The notes below the pieces were generated by a model. It made no database searches. It was given only the letters and a program-made list of their open reading frames with translations, and was not told the DNA's origin. Both the position numbers and the translations under genes were made by a program. A stretch of 64,000 bases of DNA from Sedimentisphaerales bacterium (GTDB lineage: Bacteria > Planctomycetota > Phycisphaerae > Sedimentisphaerales > Anaerobacaceae). The first letter of the stretch is position 1. Every line of letters begins with the position of its first letter. The stretch covers positions 1 through 64,000 of the forward strand of contig JAFGRL010000184.1 in assembly GCA_016935195.1 (NCBI GenBank), written 5' to 3'. Positions 57,283-64,000 of the stretch are shown piece after piece.

Positions 57283-58998
57283 ATGCTGCTTTTTAACAAT
57301 AACAAGAAGTTGACTGTTATCCACAAAGGTGGAGGCCTTTCGTCCACTGGTTCCGATGGCTTGCTTCGACTTGCCGTTGGTACTGAGCCTCTCGCGAGTA
57401 TTATTTTGGACTGCTTTGGCTCTAATAATCGCCTACTAGCCAACAGTGCTGTTTTAGCAATTCCCCAGGATTGGGCTTTTCAGACATTCAAGGCTGGCGT
57501 AGAGATAATACGTTACAAAGAAAACTTACCTGTACCGTCAAAAGCAAGGAATCCACTTGGCTTAGGGCAATGGTTCATTATCTCAAATGGTAGATTTGTT
57601 ACCCTGGTAGATGATAGATGGCTCTGGAGAGTATTGGCTCGTCACAAAGCTGATGTCGTAGCAGTCAATGTGGCTCCAACTTTGCAGGCCCCCAGCGAAA
57701 AGGTACTTTTTAGCTCTCAAGGTATGCTTGTGGGATTTCGACGGTTGTACAATGATTGGGTCCAACTGAGACCAATTCCTGATGATTGGCCACATCTGCT
57801 TTTTATAAACATTGATGCTAGTAAAAAGCTATTGATTAAAAATTCGTTGCCACTTGCGTTTCCCGAGCTCCTTGACAGATGCTTTTCGAATTCACTGTTG
57901 GTACGTGCTCTCAGTATTGGTGGTGCCGTGTTGGATTTGGAAACAGAGGAGGGCTTGCTCGGTGCTGTTGCAACCGCAGCGCGTTTGAGGCGTGGCCGTT
58001 CATACATTACCAATGGCCGAAGGCATAACAAAACAAATCACACCAACAGCAATGGCACAATGTCTGCCAAGGCGAGGCTTTTTGGCGAGGTAATATTAGG
58101 GGAAAATGTACATATTAGCGGCAATGCTGTTGTAGCAGGCCCAACAGTTCTTGGCGATAATTCAAGAATAGGAGAAGGGGCTGTAGTGAACGCCTCGATT
58201 GTTGGCCCGGGAATTTCCATACCAGAAAATTGCTTTGTTCAAAATCGTGTTCTCCTTGGAGAACAGTCGAAAGATGAGTTATTCATAGGTGGCCATAATG
58301 TGGCTGTGCGACATTTCAATAGTACGAGATTGCCGTTTGTCAAAAATAAGAACGCAAACAATAATTTCCGTACTTGGCCGTGGTTTGCTTATCCGCGATG
58401 TCTCAAGCGAATAGGTGACATAATAGCCTCTCTGGCTATCCTGATATTGTCTTCGCCGATTTTTGCTGTAGTTGCTGTCGTTGTCAAATTGAGCTCATTA
58501 GGCCCGGTATTCTTCAAAGACAAACGTCAAGGACTGCATGGCAGGACATTCAACTGTCTCAAGTTCAGGACGATGTACGCCGGCACTCATAAAATGCAAG
58601 ACCACTTGCGAGCTGTCAATGAAGTCGATGGTCCACAGTTCAAGCTGAAAAATGATCCGCGAGTAAGCATCGTAGGCAAATTCTTGCGAGAATCTTACAT
58701 TGATGAAATGCCTCAATTAATTAACGTTCTTCTGGGACAAATGAGCATTGTTGGTCCAAGGCCTTCCCCCGAATCGGAGAATATATTATGCCCATCGTGG
58801 CGGGATGCTCGGCTCTCCGTGCGTCCGGGTATCACGGGGCTCTGGCAAGTCCGCAGAACACGCCGTTCAGGTTGCGATTTTCAGGAATGGATCTATCACG
58901 ATACTGAATACGTCAAGAGTTTGTCACTGCATTTGGATTTACTGATATTGTGGCAAACATCTAAAGAAGTCATCATAAATTTCATTAAGCAATTATGA
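57283..58998 (+). CDS. polyprenyl phosphoglycosyltransferase with N-terminal nucleotidyltransferase-like and hexapeptide-repeat regions
   Basis: C-term KRIGDIIASLAILILSSPIFAVVAVVVKLSSLGPVFFKDKRQGLHGRTFNCLKFRTMY ... YIDEMPQLINVLLGQMSIVGPRPSPE ... RPGITGLWQV; middle GEVILGENVHISGNAVVAGPTVLGDNSRIGEGAVV. Confidence 0.9.
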   Translation: MLLFNNNKKLTVIHKGGGLSSTGSDGLLRLAVGTEPLASIILDCFGSNNRLLANSAVLAIPQDWAFQTFKAGVEIIRYKENLPVPSKARNPLGLGQWFIISNGRFVTLVDDRWLWRVLARHKADVVAVNVAPTLQAPSEKVLFSSQGMLVGFRRLYNDWVQLRPIPDDWPHLLFINIDASKKLLIKNSLPLAFPELLDRCFSNSLLVRALSIGGAVLDLETEEGLLGAVATAARLRRGRSYITNGRRHNKTNHTNSNGTMSAKARLFGEVILGENVHISGNAVVAGPTVLGDNSRIGEGAVVNASIVGPGISIPENCFVQNRVLLGEQSKDELFIGGHNVAVRHFNSTRLPFVKNKNANNNFRTWPWFAYPRCLKRIGDIIASLAILILSSPIFAVVAVVVKLSSLGPVFFKDKRQGLHGRTFNCLKFRTMYAGTHKMQDHLRAVNEVDGPQFKLKNDPRVSIVGKFLRESYIDEMPQLINVLLGQMSIVGPRPSPESENILCPSWRDARLSVRPGITGLWQVRRTRRSGCDFQEWIYHDTEYVKSLSLHLDLLILWQTSKEVIINFIKQL

Positions 58999-59032
58999 TT
59001 AATAATCCACAAGCACCGGTAAGGAAACAAAG

Positions 59033-62000
59033 GTGATACAAAGACGTTTTAATTGCAAAGTCGCAGTTGTACTTGTAATTGCATTATTACTTTTAGTGAC
59101 AACTGCCTTCTTCTTCCGAAGATGGCAACAAATACGTAGAGCGCGTCTCGCATGCGCTGCCGGCATAAGAGCCTACGACCAGCGCTTATGGCACGACGCT
59201 GCAAGAAATTTGGGCCGCTATTTGGCTATCGACCACAGCAATATCCAGATACAGCTTAAGTATGCCGAAGCCCAGATGAACATACGACCTCTCAAACGGA
59301 ACAACATTCAGCAGGCTATAGCAGCCTATCGAAACACCTTGAGGATAGACAAAGGTAACTCTGAAGCTGCTCTGAGGCTTGTGGGATTGTACCTGAAGAT
59401 GGAAATGTTTGGTGAGGCCGAGGTAATCAGCGTTCGTGCACTTGAAGCAAACCCGACGCCGGAATTACGAAGAATGTTGGCGATGGCCTTAGCCAGCCAG
59501 AGAAAATTCAAAGAGGCTGAGAAAGAATTAAAGAATACTATTAAACTGTACCCTGAGCATGTTTTGGCATACGATACCTTGGCGCGATTGATCGAGAAGC
59601 GTCCTGACGATTACTCCGAATCCCCTTACTTCTGGTTCAATAAGGCAGTACAACAGAATCCATCGGCCCCAGAGGCTTATATCATTCGGGGAGCTTACCA
59701 TTTAAGGAATGAAGACCTTGAAAAAGCCTTGGCAGATTTGACAAGAGCTGAGAAGGAAAATTTATCTAACCCGGCCACACGACTATCTCTGGCCGAACAA
59801 TTAATTAACGCCAACGCTCTTGACAAGGCCGAAGAACACCTAAAGGCCGTTAAAGCTGCCGATCCTGCAAACCAGGTTCTGTGGCAAATTTGGTCGCAGC
59901 TCGCGCTGAAATCGAAGTCGCAGAAAAAGATGCAGGAAGTTGCTGCGATTGGATTAGAGGAGCTTTCTTCTCAACCCTGGGATTTTCTCCCATTGGCCGC
60001 CGAGTTATTTATCCACGCTGGTGTATATGACCGTGCCGAGGATTGCATTAGCAAGCTACGTCAGGCTGATATTGCCTCGCAAGCAACCGCATACCTGCGG
60101 GGCCTTTTGTCCGACCGAATGGGACAGGGGTATCAGGCAGTTAAATACTGGCGTCGGGCAATACAGTTGGGAGCCAATTCTGAGAGAACTCGATTGGCAT
60201 TGGCCCAGACATTATCGCGCTTAGGAGACACGCAGTCTGCCATTAAGCAGTTGCGAATGGTAGTTTCCGAGCAGCCAAATCTAATTATCGCTCGTGTGAG
60301 CCTTGCCAGACTGCTGGCCGAGACCGGCAACTGGCCTGAAGCATCAGAACAAGCTCGCACGGCGATTCAGGTTTCGCCGAAAAATGTTGATGCATTGCTA
60401 TTGCATGCTCAGGGCCTGATACAATTGCTTGCAGAAAACTGCACGGACACAAATTCCAGAGCTTGGCAGGAAATAGTGGACAATTTAGCTGCGCTTCAGA
60501 AAACCTCCCCTGATGTGCTTCAAGTTAGAATTCTGCAGCTTCAGCTTGCAATCAAACGGTCACAGTTCAACGAAGCCAGGCAGTTACTAAATCTATTAGA
60601 GAATGATTTTTCCTCTCAGCCGGAAGTGGCTATGGCAGAGATTGAGCTTCTGATTGCTCGGAATGAAACCGACGCTGCAATATCAAAACTATACGATGCT
60701 ATCAGCGACTTTCCGCAGTCAACCAGGCCGGTAAGATACCTTGTCACCGTATTAGCGGCGCAAGGCAAACGCCAAGAGTGCGAGAGTGTTATTAAAGACG
60801 CCTTGTCTGACAATAAACAGCCTGCTGTTAAGAGCCGCTTGGCTTTGCTGCTCTCGCAGCTCTATGATCGGTGGAACGAGCAGGCAAAACGCTACCTAAT
60901 TCTAAAACAGCTCGTTACCGAAATCCCGGATGATATTCTTCTCAAACGCGAACTCTTAAGGTGCGACAGCACACTGAAGCAGTCTGATCGCGCACAGAGA
61001 CTTGTCGACGAAATTAAAGCAGTTGAAGGGCAAAAGGGCTGGCAATGGCGATACGAGCAGGCAAGAGTCTGGTTTGCAGCAAGCAGTTTCAAAAACAACT
61101 ATCCGCAAGTTGTCTCACTTCTCAAAGATAATTTGGTTGTCAATCCACAAAACCAGGGCAGCCGAATTCTTCTCGGTGCAGCATACGAACGAGCAGGCGA
61201 GTTGAATCTTGCCACTGTGGCTTATCGCGAGGCGTTGAATAGTCCGTCAGTCGATCTTTGTGAAATCAGTAATATTGTCCATCTCCTATATAAGGCAGGT
61301 AACTACAGCCTGGCAGACGAGCCTGATCGTTCTTTGTTGCTATGTGACGAAATAGTGAACCGGCTTAATGACGTTTCTGCTTATATGCTTCGCGCAAAAA
61401 CGTATGCCATGTTAGGACAACACACCCTGGCAAAAAGAGATTTTAAACAGGCCGCGACAATAGAACCGAATAATGCTGAAACCTGGGTAGCCATAAGCAG
61501 TTCCATCGACTCTATGGGCGACACTGATAGCGCAATTACTGCTATCCAAAAGGCAATGTCTATAGCTCCGGACAAACTCAGCATTCAAAAAAGGGCTCTT
61601 TCACTTTTCCTGGCCTCCAGAAAGCCCGATCTGATACAGAAAGGCAAATGCATTCTTAACAATAACCTTTTAAAAAATTCAAAGGATATGGAACTACACA
61701 TTTATAAGGCCCATTATCTGCTGACCGACGGGATAGCCCCAGCCATGGAGCAGGCCACAGATATTCTAAAAAAGGTAACTGAAGATGAGCCCAACTTCAG
61801 CAACGCCTGGGCACTTTTGGCCAAAATTGCCCTTCGGCAGGGACGATCGGACAAAGCGATAGATGTAGTCTTGCAGGGACTAAGCCACAAGCCTGATGAT
61901 AAATCCTTGCTTCTTCTCAAAGCTAAGCTCGAAGCTGCGAAATCACCAGCTTTGGCAGTTCCAACTTTGAAGCAACTTCGAGGACTCGATCCTATGGACA

Positions 62001-62923
62001 GTCGTATTATCACACTCTTGGCCGAGACATACTTGGCTGCAGACAACTGTGAAAAAGCCATAGATCTCCTAAGAAAAGAACAGCTCTTCTGTAATAGCAT
62101 CTCTGATAGACTAAGAATAAGAGCTGCTCTTGCAGTAGCATTACACAAAAACGGTGAGAAAGCCGAGGCTCAAGAGATTCTTAACTCTCTATGTCAAGCT
62201 GCTCCTGATGACAGAACTGTGCTTCTGGCGCAGGTCCAAGTACTCAAAAACGATCAACTCTGGACGTCACTGAGCCAGAAGGTCGTCAACTGGCATGAGA
62301 AGTACTCTGAAGATACGTGCACACCGATTGCTGTTGCGGAAGATTTGATTACTTCCCAAAACGACAAAGCCAAAGAAACAGCAGAGCAAATACTTCGAGT
62401 AATAATTGAGAATCATCCCGATTCTACCAAGGCAATGCATATTCTTGCCGTACTTTTGCACGTTACCGGTCATTCTGCAGAATCAATTGCACTTTACGAA
62501 CAGATTCTTGCGATTGAACCTGCTAATGTGACAGCTATGAATAACCTTACCTGGATACTCTGTAAAGAGCAAGGCCAATATCAGCAGGCTCTTGAGCTTG
62601 CCCAGCGTGGTTTGGAAATTGCCCCCAGCAACGTTGACCTTATCGATATTCGTGGTGTGGCATACTATGGACTTGGTCAATATGACCTCGCGATTGAAGA
62701 TTTTAACCTGTCCCTTAAGCTGTACGCTGACAGAACACCCCCTCGTGTAGCTTCGTATTTACACTTAGGAAAGGCCTTAGCCGGGCTTGAAAAGAATGAA
62801 GAGGCAATCAAGATTTTAAGACATGCCTTAGAACTAAATAGCGATTTTGGTAATCTATCCCACAGCGAAATCACCCAGGCACGGGATTTGATAAAGGAAT
62901 TATCACAGGGAGTTTCACGATGA
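59033..62923 (+). CDS. large TPR protein (possibly of the PEP-CTERM/PrsT-type TPR family)
   Basis: 1296 aa, N-terminal TM anchor, TPR motifs throughout (e.g. PANVTAMNNLTWILCKEQGQYQQALELAQRGLEIAPSNVDLIDIRGVAYYGLGQYDLAIEDF). Confidence 0.88.
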   Translation: MIQRRFNCKVAVVLVIALLLLVTTAFFFRRWQQIRRARLACAAGIRAYDQRLWHDAARNLGRYLAIDHSNIQIQLKYAEAQMNIRPLKRNNIQQAIAAYRNTLRIDKGNSEAALRLVGLYLKMEMFGEAEVISVRALEANPTPELRRMLAMALASQRKFKEAEKELKNTIKLYPEHVLAYDTLARLIEKRPDDYSESPYFWFNKAVQQNPSAPEAYIIRGAYHLRNEDLEKALADLTRAEKENLSNPATRLSLAEQLINANALDKAEEHLKAVKAADPANQVLWQIWSQLALKSKSQKKMQEVAAIGLEELSSQPWDFLPLAAELFIHAGVYDRAEDCISKLRQADIASQATAYLRGLLSDRMGQGYQAVKYWRRAIQLGANSERTRLALAQTLSRLGDTQSAIKQLRMVVSEQPNLIIARVSLARLLAETGNWPEASEQARTAIQVSPKNVDALLLHAQGLIQLLAENCTDTNSRAWQEIVDNLAALQKTSPDVLQVRILQLQLAIKRSQFNEARQLLNLLENDFSSQPEVAMAEIELLIARNETDAAISKLYDAISDFPQSTRPVRYLVTVLAAQGKRQECESVIKDALSDNKQPAVKSRLALLLSQLYDRWNEQAKRYLILKQLVTEIPDDILLKRELLRCDSTLKQSDRAQRLVDEIKAVEGQKGWQWRYEQARVWFAASSFKNNYPQVVSLLKDNLVVNPQNQGSRILLGAAYERAGELNLATVAYREALNSPSVDLCEISNIVHLLYKAGNYSLADEPDRSLLLCDEIVNRLNDVSAYMLRAKTYAMLGQHTLAKRDFKQAATIEPNNAETWVAISSSIDSMGDTDSAITAIQKAMSIAPDKLSIQKRALSLFLASRKPDLIQKGKCILNNNLLKNSKDMELHIYKAHYLLTDGIAPAMEQATDILKKVTEDEPNFSNAWALLAKIALRQGRSDKAIDVVLQGLSHKPDDKSLLLLKAKLEAAKSPALAVPTLKQLRGLDPMDSRIITLLAETYLAADNCEKAIDLLRKEQLFCNSISDRLRIRAALAVALHKNGEKAEAQEILNSLCQAAPDDRTVLLAQVQVLKNDQLWTSLSQKVVNWHEKYSEDTCTPIAVAEDLITSQNDKAKETAEQILRVIIENHPDSTKAMHILAVLLHVTGHSAESIALYEQILAIEPANVTAMNNLTWILCKEQGQYQQALELAQRGLEIAPSNVDLIDIRGVAYYGLGQYDLAIEDFNLSLKLYADRTPPRVASYLHLGKALAGLEKNEEAIKILRHALELNSDFGNLSHSEITQARDLIKELSQGVSR

Positions 62924-63273
62924 TCCAAGACGAATATTCTAAGAATGACGTTAAAAGAGATTGTAAATTTTCTCTCCGGAGGCCACGTAGTGCTTTACTC
63001 GATGAAAAGCACTGGCTTTATATCCAAAGGCGATACTATATGAGCCCAAGAGAGCTTGAGGTAGCAAAACTTGTTTGTCAGGGTCTCAATAATAAAGAGA
63101 TATCAAAGGATTTGGAGATAAGGTCCGGCACCGTAAAAACTCACATACGCAATATCTACAGAAGAATCCATGTCGACAGCAAGATTGCCATGCTTCTCAA
63201 ATTTGTAGATGATGCAAGGAGATTATCTGGTAGACCGGATACCGGCATTCCGATAGTCGAAATAAAGAAATGA
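62920..63273 (+). CDS. LuxR-type HTH regulator lacking a receiver domain
   Basis: MSPRELEVAKLVCQGLNNKEISKDLEIRSGTVKTHIRNIYRRIHVDSKIAML. Confidence 0.92.
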   Translation: MIQDEYSKNDVKRDCKFSLRRPRSALLDEKHWLYIQRRYYMSPRELEVAKLVCQGLNNKEISKDLEIRSGTVKTHIRNIYRRIHVDSKIAMLLKFVDDARRLSGRPDTGIPIVEIKK

Positions 63274-63369
63274 GACCAGGGGCAAGTACCTCTTCTCACC
63301 TACTCCTCTGCTAAGCCTGGGTGGGGTGATGTTAAGAAGAAACCGCTGACCTTTTGAAAGGGAAACGCT

Positions 63370-64000
63370 ATGAACGCTAGAAAGTATTGGATTCTGACAA
63401 CCTTGCTTGTGACGGTTTTTACAGCCAGCTCGGCAACAAAAATATTTGCCCTTGAATTGGAACCAAAGTATTGGGGCGAAGAAGTTGAAAAAGACAAACT
63501 TGAAATTACCCTTGCTACCAAAGTTGTAAGCAAATACATCTGGCGCGGCTTCGATAAGTTTGACGACTACGGAGCAGTCCAGCCAAGTATTAACTTAGAT
63601 TGGTTCGGTACAAATCTCAGCACAATGGTCTGGGCTTCTACTCCATTATCAAAGGGCTTCGTGAACGATGAAGAGATGGATTACATCGTAGCGTATAAAG
63701 GTTCTTTTTTCCAGGACACCAGTTATGCTACTAACTATTCGGTCAATTGGATCTATTATGACTTTCCCAATACCTTTTCCAGGCATAAAGATCTCCAGGA
63801 AGGAGGCGTAGGTTTTTCGTGGCCCGGCTCTTTTGTCTTAGGCAGATATTCTTTAATACCGAGTTACTACGTCGCTAAACTCTGGCCGGCCAAAAGCAAT
63901 TCAGTCAATAGCAGGGAGGGTGGCTGGATACATATTCTCGCCCTTGGCTATGATGTCCCCGTTTTTGGCGTGATGGTAGAGGAACAGCTCATTCATCTTT
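63370..64000 (+). CDS. exported, outer-membrane-barrel-like protein (partial, runs off window)
   Basis: MNARKYWILTTLLVTVFTASSATKIFALELEPKYWG...LEITLATKVVSKYIWRGFDKFDDYGAVQPSINLDW; open to window end. Confidence 0.7.
   Translation, partial: MNARKYWILTTLLVTVFTASSATKIFALELEPKYWGEEVEKDKLEITLATKVVSKYIWRGFDKFDDYGAVQPSINLDWFGTNLSTMVWASTPLSKGFVNDEEMDYIVAYKGSFFQDTSYATNYSVNWIYYDFPNTFSRHKDLQEGGVGFSWPGSFVLGRYSLIPSYYVAKLWPAKSNSVNSREGGWIHILALGYDVPVFGVMVEEQLIHL

Overview
The window appears to come from a Planctomycetes-like (possibly Phycisphaerae) genome; this is an inference from protein style. It has four blocks. (1) 0.1-9.3 kb: tRNA-Leu(TAA), a TPR protein, then a plus-strand run of ribH, nusB, a ParA-like ATPase and a small set of glycan genes. 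(2) 9.3-11.7 kb: a PEP-CTERM LamG protein followed by a scar region with a 5' half of tRNA-Pro, a DUF1294-like ORF, a truncated transposase and a truncated FGE-like N-terminus. (3) 11.8-27.5 kb: a tightly packed minus-strand operon reading surface protein (1349 aa) > CPBP intramembrane protease > type II secretion genes C-D-E-F-G-I-J-K-L-M. (4) 27.7-64 kb: a roughly 35 kb plus-strand exopolysaccharide locus of exosortase-associated type: EpsI, sugar-modifying enzymes, Wzm/Wzt ABC transporter, about 10 glycosyltransferases, pyruvyltransferase, FrhB-like protein, O-antigen ligase/polymerase, FemAB-like protein, deacetylase, ALG13/14-like pair, BY-kinase, a fused phosphoglycosyltransferase, a giant TPR protein and a LuxR-type HTH protein. 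The strongest leads are: (a) a surface protein ending in a Gly-rich-Cys / TM / Arg-cluster tail, overlapping a CPBP protease gene and leading directly into a T2SS operon, which looks like a self-contained C-terminal sorting and secretion system; and (b) a consensus-like sigma70 promoter and long leader ahead of the EPS locus, with an ops-like GGCGGTA motif and a potential pseudoknot. No homology searches or folding programs were run; all family calls are from recognising motifs in the translations.
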